In this document: one piece after another, positions 51,523-60,534 of the stretch
How positions within the stretch are numbered: position 1 is the stretch's first letter
Layout: each line of letters begins with the position of its first letter
From: Betaproteobacteria bacterium
GTDB lineage: Bacteria; Pseudomonadota; Gammaproteobacteria; Burkholderiales; Rhodocyclaceae
Direction: 5' to 3'
DNA length: 64,000 nucleotides
Assembly (NCBI GenBank): GCA_016709965.1
Contig: JADJLT010000006.1
Span: forward strand, 744,001 to 808,000
Notes under the pieces: generated by a model
Databases searched by the model: none
The model's input: only the letters and a program-made list of their open reading frames with translations
Told to the model about the DNA's origin: nothing
Made by a program: the position numbers and the translations under genes

Positions 51523-54500
51523 TTAGCGAGCGCTCGCAGCCAACTGGGCACCTTGGTTTTGCAACTGACGTTGCTTGACCAGTGCGTAGATCGCCGGGAT
51601 CACCGCCAAGGTCAGCACAGTCGATGAAATCATCCCGCCGACCATGGGCGCGGCGATGCGGCTCATGACTTCCGAACCGGTTCCTGTGCCCCAGAGAATG
51701 GGCAGCAGGCCGGCCATGATGGCGGTGACGGTCATCATCTTGGGGCGGACGCGTTCGACGGCGCCTTCCATCACTGCCGCGTAGAGGTCGGCAGCCTTTG
51801 CCGGGCGGCCTTCATCACGGCATTTTACTTGCACTTCCTGCCAGGCCTGATCGAGATAGATCAGCATGACGACGCCGGTTTCGGCCGCGACGCCAGCCAG
51901 CGCGATGAAGCCAATGGCAGCGGCGACCGACAGGTTGTAGCCGAGCAGCCACATCAGCCAGACCCCGCCGACCAGCGCGAAGGGCACCGAGAGCATGACG
52001 ATAAGCGTTTCGGTGATGCGTCGGAAGTTGAGGTAGAGCAGCAGGAAGATGATCAGCAAGGTAATCGGCACGACGACCTTGAGCTTCTGGGTGGCGCGTT
52101 CCATGTACTCGAACTGGCCGCTCCAGGTGACGTAGGTGCCGGGCGTGAACTTGACCTTGTCGTTGACCGCCTGCCGCGCTTCAGCCACGTAGGAACCGAT
52201 GTCGCGGTCGCGGATGTCGACGTAGATGTAGGCCGAGAGCAGGGCGTTTTCCGTGCGGATGGCCGGGGCGCCGGTGGTGATCTTGACTTCGGCCAGTTGG
52301 CCGAGCGGGATCATGCTGGCGGCACCGCCCATTTCGGCCGGTATTGGGACGAGAATGTCGCGGGCGATGGCTTGCGGGTCGCTGCGCATGTCGCGCGGGT
52401 AGCGCACGGTGACGCCGAAGCGTTCGCGGCCTTCGACCGTGGTGGTGACCATTTCGCCGCCGAGCGCGGCAGAAACAACATCCATCACTTCGCCAACGCT
52501 CAGGCCGTAGCGAGCCAGCGCGTTGCGGTCGGGGATGATGTCGAGGTAGTAGCCGCCGGTAATGCGTTCGGCAAAGGCGCTACTGGTGCCGGGCACGGCC
52601 TTGACGACGGTTTCAATCTGGCGCGCCAGGCGTTCCATTTCAACCAGATCGGTGCCGAAGACCTTGATGCCAATCGGCGTGCGGATGCCAGTCGACAGCA
52701 TGTCGATACGCGCCTTGATCGGCATCGTCCAGGAGTTGGCGACGCCGGGGAATTGCAGAGCCTTGTCGAGTTCGGCGATGAGCTTGTCGGTGGTCATGCC
52801 GGCCCGCCATTCGGATTCCGGCTTCAGATTGATCACCGTCTCGAACATTTCCATCGGCGCCGGGTCGGTCGCCGTCTGGGCGCGGCCAGCCTTGCCGAAA
52901 ACTGAAGCAACTTCCGGGAAGCTCTTGATGATCTTGTTCTGCGTCTGCAACAGCTCGGCCGCCTTGGTCACCGACAGGCCGGGCAGGGTGGTCGGCATGT
53001 AGAACAGCGTGCCTTCGTTAAGCGTCGGCATGAATTCCGAACCCAAGCGGCTGGCCGGAATGATGCTGATCGCGATGGCGACCAGCGCCAGCACGATGGT
53101 GGTTTTCTTCCAGTTCATGACGCTGGCGATGATCGGCCGATAGATGCGGATCAGGAAGCGATTGACCGGGTTTTCGGCTTCAGGGCGGATGTGGCCGCGA
53201 ATGAAGACCAGCATCAGCACCGGCACCAGCGTTACCGAGAGCAGCGCCGCAGCGGCCATCGAGAAGGTCTTGGTCCAGGCCAGCGGGGCGAACAGCCGGC
53301 CTTCCTGGGCTTCCAGCGTGAACACGGGCAGGAAGGAGACGGTAATGATGAGCAGGCTGAAGAACAGCGCCGGGCCGACTTCCTTGCAGGCGGCAATCAT
53401 CGCTTCGCTGCGCGATTCGCCGGGCTTGAGGCGCTCCAGATGCTTGTGGGCATTTTCGATCATCACGATGGCCGCATCGATCATCGCCCCGACGGCAATC
53501 GCCACGCCACCCAGACTCATGATGTTGGCGTTGATGCCGAGCGCTCGCATGCCGATGAAGGCCGCGAGAATGCCGACTGGCAGCATCAGGATGGCGACCA
53601 GCGCCGAGCGTAGATGGAGCAGGAAAACGATGCAGACCAGCGCAACGATGATGCTTTCTTCGACCAGCGTGTGCTTGAGCGTGGTGATGGCGCGCTCGAT
53701 CAGTTCCGAGCGGTCATAAGTCGTCACGATGCTGACGCCTTCCGGCAAGCCAGCGCTGATCTCGGCGATCTTGGTCTTGACGTTGTGGATGACGTCCAGC
53801 GCATTGAGGCCGAAACGGGACATGACGATGCCGGAAACGACTTCGCCTTCGCCGTTCAATTCGGTAATGCCGCGCCGCTCGTCGGCAACCAGTTCGACGC
53901 GCCCGATATCGGCGACGCGCACCGGCGTGCCGTTCTGGGACTTGAGCACGAGATTCGCAATGTCATCCTTGCCGCGCAGATAACCCCGGCCGCGCACCAT
54001 GTATTCCGTCTCGGCCATTTCCAGCGTCCGGCCGCCAACGTCGCGATTCGAATTACGGATGACTTCCGAAACGCGCATCAATGGAATGCCGTACGTCTTT
54101 AGCTTGATCGGATCGACCGTGACCTGGTACTGCTGGACAAAACCGCCAATGCTCGCCACTTCGGCGACGCCCGGCGCCTTGGCCAGTTGGTAGCGCAAGT
54201 ACCAGTCCTGCAGCGTGCGCAATTCGGCCAGCGTCTTGTTCTTGGCCATGACCGCGTATTGAAACACCCAGCCGACACCGGTGGCGTCAGGGCCGAGGGT
54301 CGGATTGACACCTTTCGGCAACTTGCCGGAGACCGAATTGACGTACTCCAGCACGCGTGAACGCGCCCAGTAGATGTCGGTGTTGTCCTCGAAAATGACG
54401 TAAACGAAGGAGGCGCCAAAGAAAGAGAAACCGCGGACAACTTTGGATTTCGGGACGGAGAGCAGAGCGGTGGTCAGCGGATAGGTGACCTGATCCTCGA

Positions 54501-54681
54501 CGACCTGCGGTGCCTGGCCGGGGAATTCGGTGTACAGGATGACCTGGACGTCGGAGAGGTCAGGAATGGCATCGAGGGGGGTTTTCATCACCGACCAGAT
54601 GCCGGCGATGACGATGAATAAGGTTGCCAGGAGGACCAGGAAGCGGTTTCTGGCGGACCAGTTGATGAGGGCATTAAGCAT
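51523..54681 (-). CDS. cusA: Heavy-metal RND efflux pump, CusA type
   Basis: 1052 residues. The N-terminus MLNALINWSARNRFLVLLATLFIVIAGIWSVMKTPLDAIPDLSDVQVILYTEFPGQAPQ is the heavy-metal RND start. The proton-relay region is in GVAIAVGAMIDAAIVMIENAHKHL. The substrate-binding methionines of CusA, as I recall the alignment, appear in LFYMPTTLPG, PMEMFETVINL and RIDMLSTG, which supports Cu(I)/Ag(I) over Zn/Co. It exports copper from periplasm or cytosol with CusB and CusC. It is 663 bases downstream of cusB on the same strand; normally the two are adjacent. Confidence 0.93.
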   Translation of the reverse strand: MLNALINWSARNRFLVLLATLFIVIAGIWSVMKTPLDAIPDLSDVQVILYTEFPGQAPQVVEDQVTYPLTTALLSVPKSKVVRGFSFFGASFVYVIFEDNTDIYWARSRVLEYVNSVSGKLPKGVNPTLGPDATGVGWVFQYAVMAKNKTLAELRTLQDWYLRYQLAKAPGVAEVASIGGFVQQYQVTVDPIKLKTYGIPLMRVSEVIRNSNRDVGGRTLEMAETEYMVRGRGYLRGKDDIANLVLKSQNGTPVRVADIGRVELVADERRGITELNGEGEVVSGIVMSRFGLNALDVIHNVKTKIAEISAGLPEGVSIVTTYDRSELIERAITTLKHTLVEESIIVALVCIVFLLHLRSALVAILMLPVGILAAFIGMRALGINANIMSLGGVAIAVGAMIDAAIVMIENAHKHLERLKPGESRSEAMIAACKEVGPALFFSLLIITVSFLPVFTLEAQEGRLFAPLAWTKTFSMAAAALLSVTLVPVLMLVFIRGHIRPEAENPVNRFLIRIYRPIIASVMNWKKTTIVLALVAIAISIIPASRLGSEFMPTLNEGTLFYMPTTLPGLSVTKAAELLQTQNKIIKSFPEVASVFGKAGRAQTATDPAPMEMFETVINLKPESEWRAGMTTDKLIAELDKALQFPGVANSWTMPIKARIDMLSTGIRTPIGIKVFGTDLVEMERLARQIETVVKAVPGTSSAFAERITGGYYLDIIPDRNALARYGLSVGEVMDVVSAALGGEMVTTTVEGRERFGVTVRYPRDMRSDPQAIARDILVPIPAEMGGAASMIPLGQLAEVKITTGAPAIRTENALLSAYIYVDIRDRDIGSYVAEARQAVNDKVKFTPGTYVTWSGQFEYMERATQKLKVVVPITLLIIFLLLYLNFRRITETLIVMLSVPFALVGGVWLMWLLGYNLSVAAAIGFIALAGVAAETGVVMLIYLDQAWQEVQVKCRDEGRPAKAADLYAAVMEGAVERVRPKMMTVTAIMAGLLPILWGTGTGSEVMSRIAAPMVGGMISSTVLTLAVIPAIYALVKQRQLQNQGAQLAASAR

Positions 54682-55344
54682 GGCGGGGCTTTTCTTGGGC
54701 GTTGCCCTGTGGTTGCCTGCGGGGGGCTAATTGGCTTGGGTTTCCGCCTTGCGGGCGGGCGTACTTTCTTTTGTGTGGCCAAAAGAAAGTAGCCAAAGAA
54801 AAGGCCACCCCAGGGTCGGTGCCGGCTGCGCCGGTTCCCTGCGCTACTCGAAACGCCGGGCGGCTGCGGAACTCGGGGCTTCGCCCCTCAGACAGTCCTC
54901 GCCGACAGCCCCCGGCATTTCTGCGTTGCTCGGCACCTCTCAAGGGGCCCGGAGAAACGATCCGTGGTTTAGCTTGGGTGCCTGAGTTACAGATTTCATT
55001 TTTGGCCATTTTTTCCGGTTGACCGTAGCAGAGCTTTTTTTCTGCTAATCGGTCGAGCGTGGACGCCTTTCGGGTCCCCGTGGAAGGCGCTGAGCAACGC
55101 AGGAAGGCCGGGGGCAGTCGGCTGGCGTTGTTTGAGCCGCAGGCGAGTTTAGCCAGCCGCCCGGCGTTCCGAGTAGCGCAAGGAACCGGCGCAGCCGGCG
55201 CCGCCCCCGGGGTCGCCTTTTCTTTGGCTACTTTCTTTTGGCGAAGCAAAAGAAAGTACGCCCGCCCGCAAGGCGGAACCCCCCGCTCATTCACCGGAAC
55301 CCCATCTCCAAAACCAGAGTGCTGCATGCCTGTCAGGCGAGACA
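54682..55344. repeat. Large inverted repeat region between cusB and cusA
   Basis: Two long arms (about 54742-54960 and 55060-55279) are inverted copies. For example, 'CCGCCTTGCGGGCGGGCGTA' and 'CAAAAGAAAGTAGCCAAAG' occur on opposite strands, and GCCGGCTGCGCCGGTTCC is near-identical. The first ~110 bases match very closely and the rest more loosely. A dispersed repeat copy (54992-55030) lies in the ~100-base loop. Open frames on both strands here code the same low-complexity peptides and are not genes. Similar repeats are common between genes in beta- and gammaproteobacteria. Confidence 0.8.
54992..55030 (+). repeat. Dispersed repeat, copy 8 (inside the inverted-repeat loop)
   Basis: ATTTCATTTTTGGCCA then TTTTTTCCGGTTGACCGTAG, nearly the consensus. 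Confidence 0.85.
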
Positions 55345-56859
55345 TTACTTCTTCACCAAAGAAGTAATCACCCATTCCCCCGGACTCCGCTCAACAAACT
55401 CAAACGAAATCGCTGCCCCCGGTTTCAATCCAGAAACCAGCGAAGGATTCGCCAACATGAAATCCATCTTCATGGCCGGCCATTTCAGACTGGCAATCGG
55501 CTGGTGGCTGATCGTCACACTGCCACTCTCGGCATCGATGGCATTCAGCGTGCCTTCGCCATGGTGGCCGGCTGCCGCAGCCTTGGGCTCTTCGGCTTTC
55601 TGCATGCCGCCCAGCGCTGCCTTCAGATTACTTTCCGCATCAATCAGGAAGTTGGCGGAAACAACCACAGATTCACCTTCCTTTATGCCTTCGAGCACTT
55701 GCACGAAATCGCTGCCGCGCTGGCCGAGCTTGACCGGTCGAGGGTCGAAGCGGCCTTCGCCGAGCTGGACGATGACGACTTGCTTGTTGCCGCTATCAAT
55801 CACCGCCGAGTTCGGCACCGTGACAACTTGCGTAGCGCCAGCAACCGGGATGTCGACTTCGGCGAACATCGCTGGTTTGAGGCGGCCTTTCGGGTTGGCC
55901 AGTTCAATGCGCACCGGCACCGTGCGGGTGGCGGCGTTCAGCGTCGGATAAACGTAGGCGATGCGGCCTTCGAAGGCTTCGCCGGGGTAGGCGTTGATGC
56001 GGATTTTGGCTTTCTGACCGACGTGCACCGCGCCAATGTCCTGCTCGAAAACATCGGCCTGCACCCAGACGCTGGAGAGGTCGGCGATCTGGTAGAGCGC
56101 TTCGCCGGGCATGAAACGCATGCCCTGGATGGCTTTTTTCTCGGTGACGATGCCGCTGGCTGGCGAGCGGAAGGTCAGGGTGTGATGACTTTTGCCGGAC
56201 TGGGCCAGAGCCTTGATCTGCGCTTCGGAGATGTCCCAGTTCTTCAGGCGTTGCAGGCTGGCGTCGGCCAGTTGGCGCATGGCGTCCTGTGCTTCGCCGC
56301 CGGCGTTGTCCAGCTTGCCGACGCCTTGCGCCGCGATGGCGTATTCGCGCTGGGCCGAGACCAGTTCCGGGCTGTATACCTCGAACAGCGGCTGGCCGCG
56401 ACCGACCGGCTGGTTGGTGGTGTTGACGTAAAGCCGCTCGATATAGCCTTCGAACTTGGCGGTCACCGTTGTCAGACGGCTTTCGTCGACTTCGATGCGA
56501 CCACTGGCGCGGACCGACTTGTCGAGCACTTGCAGCTTGGCTGGTTCGACCTTGACACCCATTTTCTGGATTTTCTCGGCGCTGATTTTCAGGCCACTAT
56601 CACCGCCACCATCCTCCTCGCCTTCATAGACCGGGATGTAGTCCATGCCCATCTGGTCTTTCTTCGGCGTCGGCGAAGTGTCGGGCAGGCCCATCGGGTT
56701 GCGGTAATACAAAAGTTTCTTTTTTGGCTGTTTTTCCGGGTTGACCGTGGCAACGGCTGCCGCGCCATCCGTCTTTTGCTGGGCAAACTGATAACCGCCG
56801 GCAAAACCGCCGATGGTCAGGGCGACGGCGATAAAGATGAATAGGGGGCCGGTTTTCAC
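55345..56859 (-). CDS. cusB: Membrane fusion protein of copper efflux, CusB type
   Basis: 504 residues, starting with GTG at 56859 that overlaps the cusC stop (GTGA). N-terminal membrane segment FIFIAVALTIGGFAGGYQFA. LLYYRNPMGLPDTSPTPKKDQMGMDYIPVYEGE is the typical heavy-metal-binding N-domain of CusB (YxCPMHP/YRNPM-type) with Met residues. The hairpin and lipoyl domains follow (EGYIERLYVNTTNQPVGRGQPLFEVYSPEL). The C-terminal ~90 residues hold a CusF-like domain (GEGTLNAIDAESGSVTISHQPIASLKWPAMKMDFMLAN) with the W-P-M-M-M pattern. A dispersed repeat copy lies in the N-terminal linker (56716-56753). Confidence 0.93.
   Translation of the reverse strand: MKTGPLFIFIAVALTIGGFAGGYQFAQQKTDGAAAVATVNPEKQPKKKLLYYRNPMGLPDTSPTPKKDQMGMDYIPVYEGEEDGGGDSGLKISAEKIQKMGVKVEPAKLQVLDKSVRASGRIEVDESRLTTVTAKFEGYIERLYVNTTNQPVGRGQPLFEVYSPELVSAQREYAIAAQGVGKLDNAGGEAQDAMRQLADASLQRLKNWDISEAQIKALAQSGKSHHTLTFRSPASGIVTEKKAIQGMRFMPGEALYQIADLSSVWVQADVFEQDIGAVHVGQKAKIRINAYPGEAFEGRIAYVYPTLNAATRTVPVRIELANPKGRLKPAMFAEVDIPVAGATQVVTVPNSAVIDSGNKQVVIVQLGEGRFDPRPVKLGQRGSDFVQVLEGIKEGESVVVSANFLIDAESNLKAALGGMQKAEEPKAAAAGHHGEGTLNAIDAESGSVTISHQPIASLKWPAMKMDFMLANPSLVSGLKPGAAISFEFVERSPGEWVITSLVKK
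56716..56753 (+). repeat. Dispersed repeat, copy inside cusB
   Basis: TTTCTTTTTTGGCTGTTTTT then CCGGGTTGACCGTGGCAA. It is in the coding region, antisense to cusB, and codes the linker VATVNPEKQPKKKLLY. It is closer to the consensus than the other in-gene copies. Confidence 0.75.
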
Positions 56860-58106
56860 AGGTCTTCTCCAATGAGTCGTTCAATGTCGGCCAGGCGTAT
56901 CTGCTGGCTGGCCTGGGCGCGCAGCAGGGCGGCCTTGGCGTTGCGGATCTGGCGCTGGGCGTCGAGCAGGGTGGCGAAATCCACCTTGCCGTTCTCGTAG
57001 CCGGCCAATGCCGATTTGAAGGTCAGGTCGGCCTGCGGCAGCAGGCGGTTGCGGGTGATCTGTTCGGTGCTGCGGGCGGCGTCCAGCCCGGCCAGGGCGC
57101 CGGATAGTTCGCCGTGCAGACGGTGGCCAAGCGCTTCCTTGCGAGCGTTGGCCGCTTCCAGCATGCGCTCGCTTTCGCGTTCCTGGCTGCGCCGGGTGCC
57201 CTGTTGCAAGGGCAGGTTCATCTCCAACATCAGGCTCCAGGCGTCGACACGGTTTTGCACCTGCATGGGCGCCACACCGACGGTGAAATCCGGATATCGG
57301 TTGCGATAGGCCAGGTCGCGACTTTTCTCGGCTCCACCGATGCGGGCCGACTCGATGGCCAGTTGCGGATTGGCGGCAAGCAGGCGCTCGTTCAATTTGG
57401 CGGTATCGATTTGTGGCGGAATCGGCCGCAGGGTTGTTGGTTCGGCCAGCGACGGGTTGCCCGGACGGGCGAGCATGGCGTTGATGAAGCTGGCCATCTG
57501 GCGATACTCGCTCTCCATGCCAACCAGTTCGGTGTCCAGGTTGCTGCGTTCAACCTGGGCGCGAATCGCGTCTTGCTGCGCGGCCAGTCCGCTGGCGTAG
57601 CGCACTTGGGCGATCTGCTCCAGCTGGCGGGTCAGTTCAAGGTTCTCACGGGTCAGTTGCAGGGTCTGGCTGGTCAGCCAGTATTGGGCGTAGAGGCTCT
57701 TGATGCGGCTGGCGACTTCGTTCCAGGTATCGCTGGCCCGGCCTTCGGCTTGCGTTGCTTCGGCGCTGGCGACTTCGCGTTTCAGGTCACGCTTGCCCCA
57801 GAAGGGCAGCGGCTGGAGCAGCGTGTATTTGGTGTCGCCGACGCGGGTCGGGTCGAGCGTGGCGTTCTGCTTGCCGTTGCGCGTGATGTTTTCCAGTTCA
57901 ATGCGCAGCATCGGGTCGGGCAGGGCGCCGGCCGGGCCTATGCGTTCGCGCGCCGCTTCGGCTTCGAGGCGGCTCATGCGAATGTCCGGACTGCTTTCAC
58001 GGGCGACGGCGAGCAGGGATTCTACACTGGCACCGGGTAGCGGCTCGGCCCACGCCGAACCGCTCAGGACGAGCGCCAGCAGCAGTGTGCCGAGACGGGG
58101 GGGCAT
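56856..58106 (-). CDS. cusC: Outer membrane channel of copper efflux, CusC/TolC type
   Basis: 416 residues with a signal peptide (GTLLLALVLSGSAWA) and no lipobox Cys. Two OEP repeats are visible: ESLLAVARESSPDIRMSRLEAEAARERIGPAGALPDPMLRIELENI and AGYENGKVDFATLLDAQRQIRNAKAALLRAQASQQIRLADIERLIGEDL. SIRL helices of the alpha-barrel lie between. It forms the outer membrane exit for CusBA. The start is four bases after the cusF stop and the stop overlaps the cusB start, so it is clearly in the operon. Confidence 0.9.
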   Translation of the reverse strand: MPPRLGTLLLALVLSGSAWAEPLPGASVESLLAVARESSPDIRMSRLEAEAARERIGPAGALPDPMLRIELENITRNGKQNATLDPTRVGDTKYTLLQPLPFWGKRDLKREVASAEATQAEGRASDTWNEVASRIKSLYAQYWLTSQTLQLTRENLELTRQLEQIAQVRYASGLAAQQDAIRAQVERSNLDTELVGMESEYRQMASFINAMLARPGNPSLAEPTTLRPIPPQIDTAKLNERLLAANPQLAIESARIGGAEKSRDLAYRNRYPDFTVGVAPMQVQNRVDAWSLMLEMNLPLQQGTRRSQERESERMLEAANARKEALGHRLHGELSGALAGLDAARSTEQITRNRLLPQADLTFKSALAGYENGKVDFATLLDAQRQIRNAKAALLRAQASQQIRLADIERLIGEDL

Positions 58107-58109
58107 GGC

Positions 58110-58436
58110 TTACTTGGCCATTTCGTAGCGGCTGACGATTGGGCTGCCACCCTTCATTTCAGCGGCGAAACGGATCTTGTCGCCGGCCTTCAGTTTGTTG
58201 ATCCAGCTCTTGTCGGCGACGCCAAAGCTCATGGTCATCGGCGGCATGCCGATGCTGTCGAGCTGGCCGTGCTGGATGACCACTTCGTTAGCAACCTTGT
58301 CGATCTTCTTGACGGTGCCGTCCGATAGTGGTGCCGCTTGCATCGCGGCCATGTGGCCAGCGTGCTGGTCGTGCTGGTCGTGCTGGGCGAAAGCGGGGAG
58401 GCTGATAGAGAGCATGAGGGCGAGCAGCAGGCGCAT
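58110..58436 (-). CDS. cusF: Periplasmic copper chaperone, CusF type
   Basis: 108 residues from ATG 58436. Signal peptide MRLLLALMLSISLPAFA, then HDQHDQHAGHMAAMQ, a His/Met-rich lead. The CusF fold follows: GTVKKIDKVANEVVIQHGQLDSIGMPPMTMSFGVADKSWINKL. The copper ligands H36, M47, M49 and W44 of E. coli CusF correspond to the H in IQHGQ and M-x-M in PPMTMSF. The Trp position has PPM in place of W-P-A-M, so the cation-pi Trp seems absent. It hands Cu(I) or Ag(I) to CusB. First gene of the operon. Confidence 0.88.
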   Translation of the reverse strand: MRLLLALMLSISLPAFAQHDQHDQHAGHMAAMQAAPLSDGTVKKIDKVANEVVIQHGQLDSIGMPPMTMSFGVADKSWINKLKAGDKIRFAAEMKGGSPIVSRYEMAK

Positions 58437-58475
58437 GGCGATTCCTTTGGAAATTGGTGTGCCCATTCTGCACTG

Positions 58476-58506
58476 ATGCGGTCAACGGGTATCTGACGGC
58501 TAAATT
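58476..58506 (-). repeat. Possible weak copy of the dispersed repeat
   Basis: On the minus strand TTAGCCGTCAGATACCCGTT then GACCGCATCA. It is a distant match in the cusF upstream region. Confidence 0.3.
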
Positions 58507-58519
58507 ACAATTTTGTAAT
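58504..58519. promoter_or_regulatory. Cop box (CusR/CopR-type operator) before cusF
   Basis: ATTACAATTTTGTAAT is a perfect 7-bp inverted repeat with a 2-base spacer, about 70 bases before the cusF start. It matches the cop/cus box pattern ATTACA-n-TGTAAT bound by CopR/CusR/PcoR regulators. The regulator is probably encoded at 62053. Confidence 0.8.
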
Positions 58520-58558
58520 CTTCGCTCCAGGCCGCTGTCGAGGGTACGCCTGCCTGCG

Positions 58559-59479
58559 CTAGATCACGATGTAATCGACCACCTCGGGCGGCGTGCTACG
58601 CGGCGTTTCACCGACCATTTCGCAGACGGATACTTCAATCCCGTGGCACATCGAGGCCAGCGCAAGATCGTTTGGTTCCTTGCCGAAAGGTTCCTCGATC
58701 TGTTCGCCAATGACGTCCAGCGCCAAAAATGTATAGGCGATAAAGGGGGCGACCAGTACGGTCACCCAGCCAATCGAGGTGCTCAGGCCGATGGGGAGCA
58801 ACAGGCAGTAGACCATCACCGTCCGGTTCATGAGTACGCGGTAGGTGTAGGGGATGGGCGTGTTGGCAATGCGTTCGCATGCCCCCGAGGCTTCAGTCAG
58901 GAGATTCAGATTTCGGTCCAGTGACTGTAGCTGCAGGTCGCTGACGATACTGGTTTTTTGTGCGGTGCCAAAGTCCCGGGCCAGGCAGAGGAGCAGGGCG
59001 GGGGGTACGAAGCGGTTGGCGCAGACTTGTTCAAGCGTGGCCGCGTCAAGGCGGCAGGCCAGGTCATCCCGCGGGTCGGTACCTCGCAGTTGGTGCTTCA
59101 GCGCATAAGCGAAAGCCGACAGGGTACGGGCCACGCGTTGCTGCAATGCCACTTCGTCGGGGGCGAAGCTGGCTATTTCACGGGTGAGCGAGCGGGCACC
59201 GATCAGCAGTGCTCCCCATTGTTTGCGGGCCTCCCAGTAGCGGTCGTAGCTGACCGTGTTACGGAAGCCGAGAAAGATGGCCAGTGCCACGCCCATCAAG
59301 GTGAATGGTGGAATCGACAGGGCGGATGCCGAATGCAGATTCATCCACCATTCACGGCTCAGGACGCTGAGGACGGAGACGGTGAGTACCAGCAGCAGAC
59401 GGGTGACAATGTAGGGCAGTACCGAGCCGCGCCAGACAAAAAGCAGCCGAAACCAGTGCAGGTGGGGACGTACGATCAT
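58559..59479 (-). CDS. Bestrophin-family channel protein
   Basis: 306 residues. MIVRPHLHWFRLLFVWRGSVLPYIVTRLLLVLTVSVL has the usual bestrophin/UPF0187 start. FLGFRNTVSYDRYWEARKQWGALLIGARSLTREI is the conserved core, and PFIAYTFLALDVIGEQIEEPFGKEPNDLALASMCHGIE is the C-terminal family block. About four membrane segments. Bacterial relatives are chloride- or cation-conducting pentamers. It lies beyond the cus operon in the same direction, 122 bases from it, but the operon starts at 58436, so it is not upstream in the same transcript without reading through the cop box. Confidence 0.87.
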   Translation of the reverse strand: MIVRPHLHWFRLLFVWRGSVLPYIVTRLLLVLTVSVLSVLSREWWMNLHSASALSIPPFTLMGVALAIFLGFRNTVSYDRYWEARKQWGALLIGARSLTREIASFAPDEVALQQRVARTLSAFAYALKHQLRGTDPRDDLACRLDAATLEQVCANRFVPPALLLCLARDFGTAQKTSIVSDLQLQSLDRNLNLLTEASGACERIANTPIPYTYRVLMNRTVMVYCLLLPIGLSTSIGWVTVLVAPFIAYTFLALDVIGEQIEEPFGKEPNDLALASMCHGIEVSVCEMVGETPRSTPPEVVDYIVI

Positions 59480-59607
59480 GGGAACAGTCGGGATTGTGGG
59501 ATGGACGAGAGCAGCTAATCGGCTGCGGGGCGCAGCATAGCCGAGGGCAAGTCTTCAAACAATCCGGATCACCCCTGAATCAACGTTCGCCGGGGAATGG
59601 CGCCCCG

Positions 59608-60171
59608 TCAGGGCGAGAAAATCAGCTCCACCTTGCGCATTTTTTGTCGGCAGTCGGCAGAGGCGCATTTGGATTGTGTTTTTTCACTTTTGCGACGAAT
59701 TTGCTTCATGGGCGCGCCATAGGTGCGGAGCAGTTTCCTGACTGCCAAAATTCGTTGTTCAGTGATTGCCAGGTTATAGCTTCGGCTACCCTCGTCGTCG
59801 ATGTAGCCGAGCAGCATCACAAACGACTTCGGGTTTTGCTTCAAATATTGGGCGTGTTGCCGCAGCTTTTGTTTCCCGGCGTCATCGACGATGGCAACGC
59901 GCAATGGAAAATAGATCACCTTGTCATCGCTGACCGTCGCCGCCGGTTTCTCCTCTGACACTGGTGGGGCTTCAGCGGCGCTGGATTTCGCGCTGAGGGC
60001 GCCACTTTCATTGACGGGTGATGCTTGTTGCGCCGATGAAGCAGGTGCCTGCAAGGAGGTGCACCCAGATACGGAGAGGGCCAGGAGGCAGAAAAATCCG
60101 ACAGATCTACTGGTCACTGCAAAGGCCTTGGGAAGGGAATGCTGTTTTGGCTTGAGTTGGCTAAGTGTCAT
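59608..60171 (-). CDS. OmpA-like lipoprotein
   Basis: 187 residues. Signal with lipobox LSVSGC at about residue 37 (FFCLLALSVSGCTSLQAP). A Ser/Ala-rich linker (40-80) precedes an OmpA-type C-terminal domain: VIYFPLRVAIVDDAGKQKLRQHAQYLKQNPKSFVMLLGYIDDEGSRSYNLAITEQRILAVRKLLRTYG, with DDEGSRSYNLAITEQR at the peptidoglycan-binding place. The end, RKSEKTQSKCASADCRQKMRKVELIF, has two Cys in a possible small loop. It probably anchors outer membrane to peptidoglycan. Confidence 0.83.
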   Translation of the reverse strand: MTLSQLKPKQHSLPKAFAVTSRSVGFFCLLALSVSGCTSLQAPASSAQQASPVNESGALSAKSSAAEAPPVSEEKPAATVSDDKVIYFPLRVAIVDDAGKQKLRQHAQYLKQNPKSFVMLLGYIDDEGSRSYNLAITEQRILAVRKLLRTYGAPMKQIRRKSEKTQSKCASADCRQKMRKVELIFSP

Positions 60172-60534
60172 TGATGGATCGAAAATACAACAGCTTGGTC
60201 AGTGCTATACAGGCAACGGAAACTTGTCCATGCGGAGTGTCCCGAACCCATGCTGACAGATTGATATTCAATCGAATTGATCGGCATCAGGCATCGCCGA
60301 AAACGCTTCTGAAAATACCCGCGAGGTTTTTATTGTAAATGTTTTACGGGGAGCATGTAGCTTGCGTGCGGCCTGGTGCCCGGTCAGTCGCGGGTATGGG
60401 GGGCTGAATTGTCATTGGTAAGCCAATGCAATTTGCTGGTTTTGCAAGCATTGCGGGCGACGATCCGTCATAAAGCCTGACGCCGACTTCATTCGCGCCG
60501 AGCAATAAAGTTTGTATATGCGCCTACACGCCCA
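60172..60534. other. Intergenic stretch upstream of the OmpA-like gene
   Basis: 363 bases without a gene. It should hold the promoter of the OmpA-like lipoprotein. I see no repeat, RNA or clear promoter. Confidence 0.5.

Noticed and set aside
54674..55375. Open frames of 84-233 residues on both strands between cusB and cusA
   Set aside because: They are the coding echo of the large inverted repeat: the same Lys/Ala/Pro peptides appear on both strands and no ribosome site is seen.
55504..56844. Plus-strand 446-residue open frame opposite cusB
   Set aside because: Antisense shadow; cusB is certain from motifs and operon coupling.
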